Position numbers and translations under genes: made by a program. Under the pieces are notes generated by a model. That model was not told the origin of the DNA. It ran no database searches and was given only the letters and a program-made list of their open reading frames with translations. DNA of 64,000 nt from Clostridia bacterium (GTDB lineage Bacteria > Bacillota > Clostridia > Christensenellales > Aristaeellaceae): contig JAFWES010000059.1 in NCBI GenBank assembly GCA_017512805.1, positions 124,001 to 188,000 of the forward strand, in the 5' to 3' direction. Of the stretch, positions 7,046-15,662 are shown piece after piece. Each line of letters opens with the position of its first letter. Within the stretch, counting starts at the first letter, position 1.

Positions 7046-7783
7046 TTATGTTTTTCCTCCATCTTTTTCAGCCATACCCTGAATGAAGGCCTGCATCCTG
7101 TTTGCGCTTTCCTGACGCATCGTTTCCGTGACATGGCCATAGCGATCGAGGGTGAACGCTGCGGAGTAGTGTCCCATGTTTTCCTGAATCGTCTTGATAT
7201 CATCACCTGCACGGATGGAATTAACCGCGAAGGTGTGACGGCAATCATGCAGACGATGATGATCCAGCCCGGCATCTTCCAATGCCTTCTGGAATGCCTT
7301 CCAGATAGTAGGCTGAGAGAGATGACTACCATCTGCATGAGTAAAGACGAGGTTAGGGAACTTTCCTTCGTTCCACAAGTCTCCGGTCATACGCTTCTGC
7401 TCTTCCTGATATTCCTTATGAGCTTTCAAAGTTTCCAGCACAAAAGGAGCCGGATTGATACTGCGCGTCTTTCCGTTTTTCAAAGTGCCGAAGGCAAACG
7501 GATGCCCTTCCCCACGGGACTGAGTCAACTGCTTTACGATGTGAATCACGCCGTGATCGAAGTCAACGTTATCCCATGTCAATCCAAGAAGTTCACCGGC
7601 ACGCATGCCAGTAAATAAAGCCGTAACAATGAGTGCCTCGTTCTTTTTTCCTTTTAAAGACTGAAGTAACTGCACCTGCTCTGGCGCGTTCAGCGGGTGC
7701 ATTTCTTTTTGAATGACGCGCGGGATGATGCATGCTGAGGTAGGGTTGAATAACATGGAGCGTATGAGTAAGCAATCCATCAC
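7046..7783 (-). pseudogene. Tyrosine integrase, catalytic domain only (5' truncated)
   Basis: The 245-residue frame (GTG at 7783) encodes the C-terminal catalytic domain of a phage/ICE-type tyrosine recombinase. The first Arg is in TGMRAGELLGL, the His-x-x-Arg in HDCRHTFA, and the last His and nucleophile Tyr in MGHYSAAFTLDRYGH. The N-terminal SAM-like core-binding and arm-binding domains, about 150-170 residues in relatives, are missing; homology starts at the interdomain linker (FNPTSACIIPRVIQKEMHPL). The break coincides with the stop of the AraC gene, which overlaps the GTG by 4 bp. It would not be expected to recombine DNA unaided. It is probably the remnant of the element that used the nearby att site. 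Confidence 0.75.
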
Positions 7784-8853
7784 AGCACTTCTTTTTCCAG
7801 CATCTTTTTACGGAATGCGGACGGCGTGATTCCATACACCTTTTGAAAAACGCGGATAAAGGATTCAGGATTTTCATAACCGACAACATTGCTGATTTCT
7901 GAAATGGCAGTCTTCGTATTCAGCAGCAACGCCACAGCATGATTCATCTTGATCCGGCGTACAAAAGCGACGAACCCAATACCCGTTTCATCACGAATCA
8001 GTTTGGAGCAATGAGGAACGGAATAATTGAAATGCTCCGCCAGGTCTTCCAGTGTGACGGTTTTATAATGGTTATTGATATAGCTCAGGATACGCAGTTT
8101 CACATTGTCTGCTTTTTGAACCGAAGCGCCGGTGAATACAGCCTGATCGGAATAATAGCGAAGCAGTTTGGCAAATAGCTGCGGCACCATTGTATTCAGC
8201 AGCCGCCAGCTGTATACGTCATCGAGCTTCGTTTCATGATACATTTCCAGAACCGTATCCCGAATCTCCTCATCGCCGTCAGTATGGAACAGGATCCCCT
8301 GTACCGGCTCTTTACTGTACAGACTGCTCATAAAGAAATCAGAAAGGATATTATTGTAGCGCAAGGTGTTGAAGAAAACATCGTCAAAAGTGTCTTTGCG
8401 GATATGCAGATTCAGGATCACACTCTCATCGTCAAATACTTCGATCGTCTGCTTGACATATGGCGGCAGGAAGAAAATATCCCCCTGCTTAAGCGGCATA
8501 TCTATCCCACCCGCCGTGTGCCCGCACCGGCCTGTCATGACATACAGCATGGTAAAGAAAGAATGACTGTGCACGAATACCGGCGTATAGCGCAGATGCC
8601 GCACGACATTGACGTTAGATCCTTTGGAGATGGAGAGGTCCGCATACAGATCTTTTTCCGTGAGCAGCTCTGGATGCGTCACGAATGGATACTCAAAAAT
8701 CAGCAGACGATTCTGCCGGACATAATCCTCCATTTCTTTCATATAAGCTTTATATGCGTCAGCATCTTTCCGAAGCTCATAAAACCGTTTATATACTTGT
8801 TCTTCCTCGGTGAGCGGTAAAAGGCTTTGAAGCTCTTTTTCTTTTTCTCTCAT
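7780..8853 (-). CDS. AraC-family regulator with N-terminal cupin
   Basis: A 357-residue transcription factor. The start at 8853 is chosen because GGGAGAAG lies 5-6 bases upstream; an in-frame start further up (8964) would lie upstream of the promoter. Residues about 75-180 form an AraC-type sensing cupin (FVHSHSFFTMLYVMTGRC, then GDIFFLPPYVKQTIEV), and the last 100 residues are two helix-turn-helix motifs ending GYENPESFIRVFQKVYGITPSAFRK. Such proteins bind a sugar or similar small molecule and activate nearby operons. Its target is not evident; the sugar operon to its right runs in the same direction and ends toward it. Confidence 0.85.
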   Translation of the reverse strand: MREKEKELQSLLPLTEEEQVYKRFYELRKDADAYKAYMKEMEDYVRQNRLLIFEYPFVTHPELLTEKDLYADLSISKGSNVNVVRHLRYTPVFVHSHSFFTMLYVMTGRCGHTAGGIDMPLKQGDIFFLPPYVKQTIEVFDDESVILNLHIRKDTFDDVFFNTLRYNNILSDFFMSSLYSKEPVQGILFHTDGDEEIRDTVLEMYHETKLDDVYSWRLLNTMVPQLFAKLLRYYSDQAVFTGASVQKADNVKLRILSYINNHYKTVTLEDLAEHFNYSVPHCSKLIRDETGIGFVAFVRRIKMNHAVALLLNTKTAISEISNVVGYENPESFIRVFQKVYGITPSAFRKKMLEKEVL

Positions 8854-8914
8854 GAAGTCTTCTCCCATTTTTGTAGGACGATTTTGTTTTTTTGTTGAGC
8901 ATCGTTTTCTATAT

Positions 8915-8942
8915 AGTATAGCACTGAGATTAAAAAAGTCAA
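8915..8942 (-). promoter_or_regulatory. Promoter of the AraC-type gene
   Basis: On the minus strand TTGACT (8937-8942) and TATACT (8915-8920) are 16 bp apart. The leader to the ATG is about 60 nt. Confidence 0.65.
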
Positions 8943-9023
8943 TTATAGTTGTTCGATTAGCCACGGCTCACGCATGAACAATCCTTGCAATAACCTTCTC
9001 CAAATACTCATGCATTAACGAAA

Positions 9024-9060
9024 GAAGAAGGGCTGTGATTCACTCTCACAGTCCTTCTTT
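9024..9060 (-). terminator. Terminator of the allose-like operon
   Basis: A long stem, GAAGAAGGGCTGTGA on the + strand (9024-9038) against TCACAGTCCTTCTTT (9046-9060), lies just beyond the stop of the last gene of the leftward operon. The minus transcript continues CTTCTTTCGTT, a weak U-tract. Confidence 0.6.
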
Positions 9061-9088
9061 GTATGCAGCCTAACTGCTCTTGTTATTA

Positions 9089-9931
9089 TTATCGGGTAGA
9101 ATCCCGCTTGATCAGGCTGACGGGCGTAATGGTCAGAGCAGGCACCGTCTCTTCCCGCAGCAGGGACAGCAAATGTGCACAGGCGCTTGCGGCCAGTTCC
9201 TGTGGCCGACGATCCAAGGCGGTAATGGCAGGGGATGCCATCGTGGAATAAGGAGAATTATCAAAACTGATCAGCTTCACATCTTCCGGTACATAAAGGC
9301 CTACTTCATGCAGCGCTGCCATCACGCCGAAAGCAGCACGGTCACTGCTGGTGATAATCGCGTCCACCGGAAGCCCCTGTGCAAGGATGGAGCGCACCAG
9401 CTCGCCGGTCTCCGTTTCAGAGGGCTTCCTGCCGGCACGGTTCAGGATATAGGCAGGGTTGGGTATGATGCCATGCTTTTTCAGCGCTTCTTCATACCCC
9501 ACCACCCGGGGACTTGTGCGCATTTCAGCCAGATAACCCGGCAAAAGCAGAATATTGCGGCATCCCTTTTGGATCAGGTATTCAGTTGCTTCCGCCATAG
9601 CAGCTCGATCATCGTTGGCCACACAGGGGATGTCCCGTTGGGACTGCGGGTGCCGATCCACCCACACCAGCGGCAGATCTTCCGGGAGCAGATTCTCCGG
9701 CATGGCGCTCAGGCCGCTGACACACAGGATGCCGACCACCCCGGCAGCGTGCAGAGACCGCAGATGATTCTTTTCTTTTTCGGCGTTATTGGCGCTGCTC
9801 AGGATCAGTGCTGTGTATCCTTTTTCGTACAGGTATCTTTCAGCGTGGTCTGCGAGATTGGAGAAGAAAGCGTTATCCACCGTGGGGACCACGATCCCAA
9901 CAAGCGGCCGGGCGTCAGAAAGAGTTTTCAT
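9089..9931 (-). CDS. LacI-type sugar-binding protein without a DNA-binding domain
   Basis: The 280-residue product matches the periplasmic-binding-protein-like core of LacI/GalR regulators: it begins LVGIVVPTVDNAFFS, the canonical start of that domain, and has SSDRAAFGVMAALHEVGLYVPEDVKLISFDN. Full LacI proteins are about 330-340 residues and begin with a 55-residue helix-turn-helix and hinge, which are absent. There is no signal peptide or lipobox, so it is not an exported binding protein. The ATG overlaps the stop of the upstream epimerase (ATGA), which argues that the gene was established in this form and is translated by coupling. It is the last gene of the operon. It may sense a sugar and act through another protein, or be a decayed repressor. 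Confidence 0.8.
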   Translation of the reverse strand: MKTLSDARPLVGIVVPTVDNAFFSNLADHAERYLYEKGYTALILSSANNAEKEKNHLRSLHAAGVVGILCVSGLSAMPENLLPEDLPLVWVDRHPQSQRDIPCVANDDRAAMAEATEYLIQKGCRNILLLPGYLAEMRTSPRVVGYEEALKKHGIIPNPAYILNRAGRKPSETETGELVRSILAQGLPVDAIITSSDRAAFGVMAALHEVGLYVPEDVKLISFDNSPYSTMASPAITALDRRPQELAASACAHLLSLLREETVPALTITPVSLIKRDSTR

Positions 9932-10587
9932 GCTTCTTCTCCTTTCCGCAAATCACGGATTACATCAGCGTAGCTTCTCCCTTTGCGGAAAAGCGCGCTG
10001 GTCCCCAGAATGAAGCCGTCTGCACCGACGGAAGACAGGTCTTCAATCACATCCGGGCTGCAATGGCCATCGATCATCAGCTTATAGCCATATTGCGTTT
10101 TCAGTTCCGCTAGGCTGCATACTTTTTTCCGGGTAAAATCTATGAAGCCCTGCCCGGCAAAGCCCGGGTTCACCGTCATCACCATGACGTAGTCGCACAG
10201 ATTCAGGATTTCAGATATACTGGCTACGCTGGTATCAGGATTGACGGCAATGCCGGCGGCAGCGCCCATTTCTTTGATATGTGCCAGCGTTTTGACCACA
10301 TAACGTTCAGACTCCGGGTGAATATAAATGATATTGGCTCCCGCTTTGATGAACCAATCCACTTTGTTACCGGGGTTTTCGATCATCAGATGGCAATCCA
10401 CCAGCTTGTCCGTGTAGCGCCGGATAGTCTGTACATCCATGACCCCCATGGTAAAATTGGGCACGAAGCTGCCGTCCATGATGTCGCAATGAAAAATGTC
10501 CACCCCGGCATCGTCCAGCGCACGCACCTCAGCAGCCAGATGCCCGTAATTGGCGCACATCATACTGGGACACAGGAGCCGTTTCAT
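9928..10587 (-). CDS. Ribulose-phosphate/allulose-6-phosphate 3-epimerase family
   Basis: A 219-residue TIM-barrel epimerase. Family landmarks: LLCPSMMCAN at the start, the metal/catalytic DIMDGSFVPNFTMG, DCHLMIENP, the phosphate loop VMTVNPGFAGQGF, and LMIDGHCSPDVI with GADGFILGTSALF. The family moves the C3 hydroxyl of ketopentose or ketohexose phosphates. Next to an AlsK-like kinase and an RpiB-type isomerase, the best reading is D-allulose-6-phosphate to fructose-6-phosphate (AlsE-like) rather than the pentose-phosphate enzyme. It overlaps its neighbours by 4 bp on both sides. The exact substrate is inference. Confidence 0.85.
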   Translation of the reverse strand: MKRLLCPSMMCANYGHLAAEVRALDDAGVDIFHCDIMDGSFVPNFTMGVMDVQTIRRYTDKLVDCHLMIENPGNKVDWFIKAGANIIYIHPESERYVVKTLAHIKEMGAAAGIAVNPDTSVASISEILNLCDYVMVMTVNPGFAGQGFIDFTRKKVCSLAELKTQYGYKLMIDGHCSPDVIEDLSSVGADGFILGTSALFRKGRSYADVIRDLRKGEEA

Positions 10588-11057
10588 TGCGCATCCTCCT
10601 CTGCTGCCCGAAGGTGCTGGGTTTCTTCGATCTCACGGATCATGTCCACCCGGACTTGATGACGTCCGTCCTCATAGGCGGCGTTCAGCCATTCATCCAC
10701 GATCATCTTTGCAGTTTCAATACCGATCACCCGTGCGCCGAAGGCAATGATATTGGTATTGTTATGCTGCTTGGACAGCTTGGCTGTATAAGGGTCGCTG
10801 CATACACAGGCGCGGATGCCGTGCACCTTGTTGGCAGCCAGGCTGATTCCCACGCCCGTCCCGCAGATCAGTACGCCGCAGTCCGCCCTGCCTTCTGCCA
10901 CAAGCCGGGCTACCTTATATCCGCTGATGGGATAGTTGAAGCGCTCCGGGGAATCTGTGCCCACATCCAGCATCTCGATGCCCTTTGATTCCAGATATGC
11001 GCGGATTCCTTTCTTCATTTCAATAGCTACATGGTCATTTCCAATGGCGATCCTCAC
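10584..11057 (-). CDS. rpiB: RpiB/LacAB-family sugar-phosphate isomerase (AlsI-like)
   Basis: A 157-residue isomerase, slightly longer than the usual 145-150. It starts MRIAIGNDHVA, carries the catalytic cysteine in CGTGVG (about residue 65), the phosphate-site arginine in HGIRACVCSD, and HNNTNIIAFGARVIG. RpiB interconverts ribose-5- and ribulose-5-phosphate, and also allose-6- and allulose-6-phosphate. The operon context (AlsK-like kinase, AlsE-like epimerase) favours the hexose reaction. It overlaps the rhamnosidase gene and the epimerase gene by 4 bp each. Confidence 0.88.
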   Translation of the reverse strand: MRIAIGNDHVAIEMKKGIRAYLESKGIEMLDVGTDSPERFNYPISGYKVARLVAEGRADCGVLICGTGVGISLAANKVHGIRACVCSDPYTAKLSKQHNNTNIIAFGARVIGIETAKMIVDEWLNAAYEDGRHQVRVDMIREIEETQHLRAAEEDAQ

Positions 11058-13870
11058 AGCTGCAAGCCTCCTTCTTTTGCCTGAAGGTTCAGCATGCCGA
11101 TCATCTCTTCAAACAGATCAACAGCATATTGGGGTACAAAGCTTCTTGGCAGTGTCATTCTGATTTCTGCAATGGTCATATTGCCCACAAAGGTGCGGAT
11201 AAAGCCGCTGTTCGCCAGCTCAGGCGCTTTTTCCATAAAGTATTCGTTTGCTGCAGGCTGGGCCAGCAGAGCGTTCAGCGTGGAGTCTTCGGAATAAGGC
11301 TCTGCGTCAAAGCACAGGTCGGTTTCATAATCAAATTGATAGATTCCGGAGCCCATTTCTTCCGTTTCCCGCCCAGGGAGAGAAACGATCGCCGTGGTGT
11401 TTTCCGGGATGCGGAGCATCGCGCGCATGCGGCTGTTTTCGCACGCCAATTCGCAGGATAAAAGGCCGTAAGGCGTTTCATAGGATGCCCGCACGGAAGG
11501 AATGCCCTTGATCAGCCTGGGGGCAACGCGGCTTTTTCGATATCCCGGCTCCAGAGGTGAAAGCCCGGCCACTTCTTTTACCAGCCAATCGCCGATCGTG
11601 GCGAAACCGTACTGGTTCAGTGAGTTCATTTCAAACAGATTGAAGCTGCCGTCCGGATTGACGCCATCCCACAATTCCCATACGGTTGTAGCGCCAAGAT
11701 TGACTTCATACAGCCAGGATGGGCAGTCCTCCTTGAACAGGATATCGCCCATCAGCTGGTGAAGGCCGCATTTGCTAAGCGCATGGGGCAGGTACTCGGT
11801 TCCTACAAAACCGGTGAGCAGGTGCTTTTTCCGCTGTACCAGATTCAGCTTCAGCCGTTCAAGAATGCCTTTTCTGTCCTTTTCTTCCGCCAGGTCAAAA
11901 TACAGCATCAGGGCGGCGGCTGTCTGTGTCTCGCTGACCAGACGGCCATTCGCTGTGATATATTCGGCCCGGAATTTCCGCAGTACGTTCTGATACAGCG
12001 TGCGCCAGGCCGTTGCGTCCTCGCTCTTGTCAAGCGCTTCGGCGGCCTTTGCCACGATGTCAATGGCATAAAGATAATACACGTTGCCGATCATGCAAAG
12101 ATCGGTGCCGCCGCCTTTTTCCTCGTTGGAGGGATACATAATGCCTTCCGGCGGCTTGCGGAACGGCCCTTTCGGTGCGTCCAGCGCCACCCAGTCACCG
12201 AATTGGGAACAGTTATCGCTTTGCAGCAGACCCTTTTCACCGGTCAGATGGCGGGTATATTCCACGCTGGAGCGCATACTTTCGTATTGCTCTTCCAGGA
12301 TGCGTTTATCCCCATAAGTCTGATACATGATCCAGGGCACGATGGTGGCGGCCTCATGCCAGATGGACACATCAACATGGGTCCTGAGAATATCAGGCAC
12401 AGAAAGAGGAATACCGAACAGATCGCTTTGCTCCACCCGTAAATCGCGCAGCCATTTGCGATAGAAAAGCGCCAGATGGCCATGGAACACCGCTGTAGGC
12501 AGAAAGATCTCCGCATCGCCGGTATAGCCCAGGCGTTCATCCCGCTGGGGGCAATCCATCGGGATATCCAGATAATTGGAGCGCATGGTCCAATCGATGT
12601 TTTGCCAAAGCCGGTTGATTTTTTCATTGGCACAGGAAAACATTCCCGGACGGGCAAAATCCGTATGCAGCACACAGGCGGTAAAAGCGGACGGGTCGAT
12701 TGTTTCGATGCCCTCCACTGCCGCGTAACGGAATCCATGATAGGTGAACGCTGGAAGGAATACATCCTTTTGTCCGCTGCACACAAACGTATCCGTCGCT
12801 TTTGCCGTTCGCAGATTGGTTGTAAACAGGTTGCCGTGTTCATCCAGCGCCTCCGCATGGCGCAGGATGATTTTTGTTCCCCGGGGATAATGCAGACGCG
12901 CTTCCACAACGCCGGTAAGATTCTGTCCGAAGTCCAGGATGGTTTCGCCCTTGGGTGAAGTCAGCACCCGCTGGACCGGCACCCGCTGCGTAATACGCAC
13001 GGGTTCGCTGACCTGGCCCACCAAAATTTCTTTCGTGTAATCGTATGCCCGCGCCTGTGCGATGGGTTGTTCGGACAGAGAATAATCAATGATTTCACCG
13101 TGGTACAATTCGCTGTAACGCCGCGGGCCGGTAGTGGACAGCCAGCTTTCATCCGTGCAGATACGCTCCTGCGTACCGTCCATATAACGCAATTCGATCT
13201 GCGCCAGCAACGCCGTACGATTTCCATAATGGTTTCCCTGCCCGTAAAAGCCCAGGATACCCTTGTACCAGCCATTGCCAACGGTGACTTCCAGTTTGTT
13301 TTCTTCCTGCAAACAGGATGTGATATCGTAAGTCTGCACCTGCAGTCGTTCCTGATAGGATGTCCACCCGGGAGCCAGAAAAGCATCACCCACCCGCTGT
13401 CCGTTGATATGCATTTCATAGACGCCCAAAGCTGTCACATATGCCCTCGCCCAAAGCAGCGGTTTGCTGATAAGAAAAGTGCGGCGGAATACGGCGCAGG
13501 GGATCAAATCATCTTCAAAACCGTGGGTGATCCAATTGGCGTCCATGTTCTGCCATTGCATCAGCCCGGCTTCAAAAAAGCCTTCCGCAGAAGCGGTTTC
13601 ATTCTTGTTATCAAAGACATCCACCTGCACCCGGTAGCAGGTTTGAGGCGTCAGCGCCTCCCCGTTGTACACATGGTAAACGGATTGCTCTGTATGCAGT
13701 CGTCCGGTGTCCCATACAGTTCGTCCTTCCTGTAGAACGCGGATGCGGCAGGAAACCTGGCGGACACCGCGGTGATCCGATTGCAGCTTCCAGGAAAAGG
13801 CCGGCTTTTTCTCATCCAGGCCGATAGGATTGGAACGATATTCCGTTTGCAGATCAAGTATTTCCAGCAC
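11054..13870 (-). CDS. GH78 alpha-L-rhamnosidase
   Basis: A 938-residue intracellular enzyme. The GTG start at 13870 has a perfect AGGAGG site 7 bases upstream; an in-frame ATG at 13933 would overlap the kinase gene and has no such site. The layout is that of family 78: N-terminal beta domains (LAPGWTSYQERLQVQTYD), the catalytic (alpha/alpha)6 barrel with MDCPQRDERLGYTGDAEIF, the typical EVNLGATTVWELWD, and a C-terminal beta domain, followed by about 80 extra residues. It releases terminal alpha-L-rhamnose. It sits between the AlsK-like kinase and the isomerase, with no rhamnose-catabolic genes nearby, which is unexpected. There is no signal peptide. Confidence 0.9.
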   Translation of the reverse strand: MLEILDLQTEYRSNPIGLDEKKPAFSWKLQSDHRGVRQVSCRIRVLQEGRTVWDTGRLHTEQSVYHVYNGEALTPQTCYRVQVDVFDNKNETASAEGFFEAGLMQWQNMDANWITHGFEDDLIPCAVFRRTFLISKPLLWARAYVTALGVYEMHINGQRVGDAFLAPGWTSYQERLQVQTYDITSCLQEENKLEVTVGNGWYKGILGFYGQGNHYGNRTALLAQIELRYMDGTQERICTDESWLSTTGPRRYSELYHGEIIDYSLSEQPIAQARAYDYTKEILVGQVSEPVRITQRVPVQRVLTSPKGETILDFGQNLTGVVEARLHYPRGTKIILRHAEALDEHGNLFTTNLRTAKATDTFVCSGQKDVFLPAFTYHGFRYAAVEGIETIDPSAFTACVLHTDFARPGMFSCANEKINRLWQNIDWTMRSNYLDIPMDCPQRDERLGYTGDAEIFLPTAVFHGHLALFYRKWLRDLRVEQSDLFGIPLSVPDILRTHVDVSIWHEAATIVPWIMYQTYGDKRILEEQYESMRSSVEYTRHLTGEKGLLQSDNCSQFGDWVALDAPKGPFRKPPEGIMYPSNEEKGGGTDLCMIGNVYYLYAIDIVAKAAEALDKSEDATAWRTLYQNVLRKFRAEYITANGRLVSETQTAAALMLYFDLAEEKDRKGILERLKLNLVQRKKHLLTGFVGTEYLPHALSKCGLHQLMGDILFKEDCPSWLYEVNLGATTVWELWDGVNPDGSFNLFEMNSLNQYGFATIGDWLVKEVAGLSPLEPGYRKSRVAPRLIKGIPSVRASYETPYGLLSCELACENSRMRAMLRIPENTTAIVSLPGRETEEMGSGIYQFDYETDLCFDAEPYSEDSTLNALLAQPAANEYFMEKAPELANSGFIRTFVGNMTIAEIRMTLPRSFVPQYAVDLFEEMIGMLNLQAKEGGLQL

Positions 13871-13883
13871 GCGATCGCCTCCT

Positions 13884-14780
13884 TTATCCTTCCATGTTTT
13901 CCAACGCATGACGCGCATATACAGCGCCGCCAATCACGCTTTTATCCGGCTCATCCTCCGTATAGATCATATGCAGATCCTCACAGGGCAGCGGTTTGCG
14001 TGTATGCGCTTGTATCATCTGATCCAGCACTTTCAGAGGGAAGCCCTTCATATTCAGCACACCGCCGCCCACCAGTACCTGATCGGGGTCCAGCATGTTG
14101 ATTTCTGTCGCAACGGCCATCGCCATTCCGTTCACGATCTCAAGCAAATCATCTTCGTTGCCATGGGAAATGAACATTTCGCCGATGGGCGTTTCCGGAT
14201 ACTTGTCTCTTTGCAGCCTGGCAATTGCTTTGCCGCCTGCAACGGCTTCCAGACAGCCCACATTTCCACAGCCGCAAGGGATCGTGCTGCCCCAAACGGG
14301 GATGTGTCCCAATTCGCCCGCTGCTCCATGCCGGCCAAGAACAGGCTTCCCATTCCATAGCATGGCGTTTCCAATCCCGGTGCCAAAGTATATGCCACAC
14401 GTCAGTCCACGTTCGGATAATTGATATTTTTCCATATCAAAGCACAGGGCAAAGGTCACATCTCGCTCTGCAAAGACAGGGATATTCAGTGCTTGACGCA
14501 ATACCTCACAGACCGGCAGGTTTTCCATAAACGCGATATTAGGGGCTTGCACGATACGGCTGCGGTCAGTATTCAGCGTTGCGGGAAATCCAATCGCCAA
14601 CGCGTCGATAGGACTATTCCCGGAAAACATTTGAATATAGGCAACCAGATCATGCAGGACGTTCTCCGTACGAAAAACGGAAGATGTCGGAACCTTATCA
14701 AACTTGATCAGACTTCCGTCTGCCCGGACTGCACCTATCCGGAAACTGGTTCCGCCGATATCGATGCTTAAAACATTCAT
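13884..14780 (-). CDS. ROK-family sugar kinase, AlsK (D-allose kinase)-like
   Basis: A 298-residue ROK kinase. The start at 14780 follows an AGGAGT site and gives MNVLSIDIGGTSFRIGAV, the phosphate-1 loop. Other features: FPATLNTDRSRIVQAPNI, a catalytic aspartate in AERDVTFAL, GIYFGTGIGNAMLWNGKP, GAAGELGHIPV and the zinc motif CGCGNVGCLE. Several of these segments resemble, as I remember it, E. coli D-allose kinase AlsK more than glucokinases or NagC-type regulators, and there is no N-terminal HTH. Together with the isomerase and epimerase it would phosphorylate D-allose (or a related hexose) to enter fructose-6-phosphate. First gene of the leftward operon. Confidence 0.82.
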   Translation of the reverse strand: MNVLSIDIGGTSFRIGAVRADGSLIKFDKVPTSSVFRTENVLHDLVAYIQMFSGNSPIDALAIGFPATLNTDRSRIVQAPNIAFMENLPVCEVLRQALNIPVFAERDVTFALCFDMEKYQLSERGLTCGIYFGTGIGNAMLWNGKPVLGRHGAAGELGHIPVWGSTIPCGCGNVGCLEAVAGGKAIARLQRDKYPETPIGEMFISHGNEDDLLEIVNGMAMAVATEINMLDPDQVLVGGGVLNMKGFPLKVLDQMIQAHTRKPLPCEDLHMIYTEDEPDKSVIGGAVYARHALENMEG

Positions 14781-14814
14781 GGGCAATACTCCTATCTTAT
14801 CATTGTCCATGACT

Positions 14815-14843
14815 ATTATAATCTGAATATCTTTGCTTTTAAA
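14815..14843 (-). promoter_or_regulatory. Possible promoter of the allose-like operon
   Basis: On the minus strand a perfect TATAAT (14815-14820) has only a poor -35 (TTTAAA, 14838-14843) at 17 bp. A weak -35 would suit an activator-dependent promoter. Confidence 0.4.
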
Positions 14844-15115
14844 TGCTCGAATCAAGCAATATCTATTGACTTTTTTTAATCCGCTCGTCTCGAATTGCGA
14901 GGGGCCAAAGTGAAATAGCCAGTCCGCTACTGATCACAATCATGTATTTGCAAAGCCAGAATGTTTTACAAGGGAGCTTTCGCCCTCTTCGATCTGTTTT
15001 TCAAGCGAGTCTTTGTGGTAGAATAAACTATATATTTCAACACAATAGGGGGGACAATCTTGATGGCAATAGCTAGCATACACATCTTCTGTTTTATGAA
15101 ACGGAGCAAAAGTGA
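14844..15115. other. Non-coding gap between two leftward operons
   Basis: No supported gene or terminator. A 29-codon open frame on the + strand (15063-15152) with a GGGGGG site runs into the end of the next gene and is not called. Confidence 0.4.
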
Positions 15116-15643
15116 TCATTGTCCTGTCAGGCTTTTGTTGGCTTTTGATTGATCATTTTTGTTTGCCAACGCCATGATCAGTCTTTCCGCGCCGTTCAGC
15201 ATGATACTGATTCCAATGATTGCAGGCGCAGGGATGAGGATCGTCAGCGTGCCCATTACAAGGGCAAGCATGCCTAGTGAACGGGATAAGCCGGTTGGGA
15301 TCGTGAGGAGAGATGAACCATGCGTGACTTGATAAAAGGAGTATGCTGCAAGCAACAGATCGAAAGACGGCTTGCCTGTGGCGAAGAAGACCAATAGCAT
15401 CAGAAGAAACCAAGCTTCTGCCAAAGTGATGCTGAGCGTAGCGCCAATTGGCTTTCCACGCTTGACAGACCGCTTCCAGACCGCGAAGTGCAAGCCAGTG
15501 TTCAGCGCAAACAGGAAGGTCAGCGCGAACATTTGCAAATGCGGTGCGAAAGAGGAAACCAATCCTGCAATGACGATCAGGCTGCCGCACAGGACTGACG
15601 CTTTTGCTGTGCGTGTCATCTGTGAATCCGTGTTTTGCTTCAT
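15116..15643 (-). CDS. Small multi-helix membrane protein (HdeD/DUF308-like)
   Basis: A 175-residue hydrophobic protein with about five or six predicted membrane helices (for example LCGSLIVIAGLVSSFAPHL near the N-terminus and LVMGTLTILIPAPAIIGISI near the C-terminus). The pattern of paired short helices and the ILIPAPAIIGISIMLNGAERLI segment resemble the HdeD/DUF308 family, whose function is poorly defined. It is the last gene of the long leftward glycan operon, 19 bp after the SDR gene. Its role there cannot be told from sequence. Confidence 0.55.
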   Translation of the reverse strand: MKQNTDSQMTRTAKASVLCGSLIVIAGLVSSFAPHLQMFALTFLFALNTGLHFAVWKRSVKRGKPIGATLSITLAEAWFLLMLLVFFATGKPSFDLLLAAYSFYQVTHGSSLLTIPTGLSRSLGMLALVMGTLTILIPAPAIIGISIMLNGAERLIMALANKNDQSKANKSLTGQ

Positions 15644-15662
15644 CTTCGTCCTCGCTGATCCA

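Noticed and set aside
15063..15152. 29-codon + strand frame starting MAIASIHIF with a GGGGGG site, conceivably the start of a truncated mobilisation gene.
   Set aside because: Too short, overlaps the convergent membrane-protein gene, and no family match can be defended.
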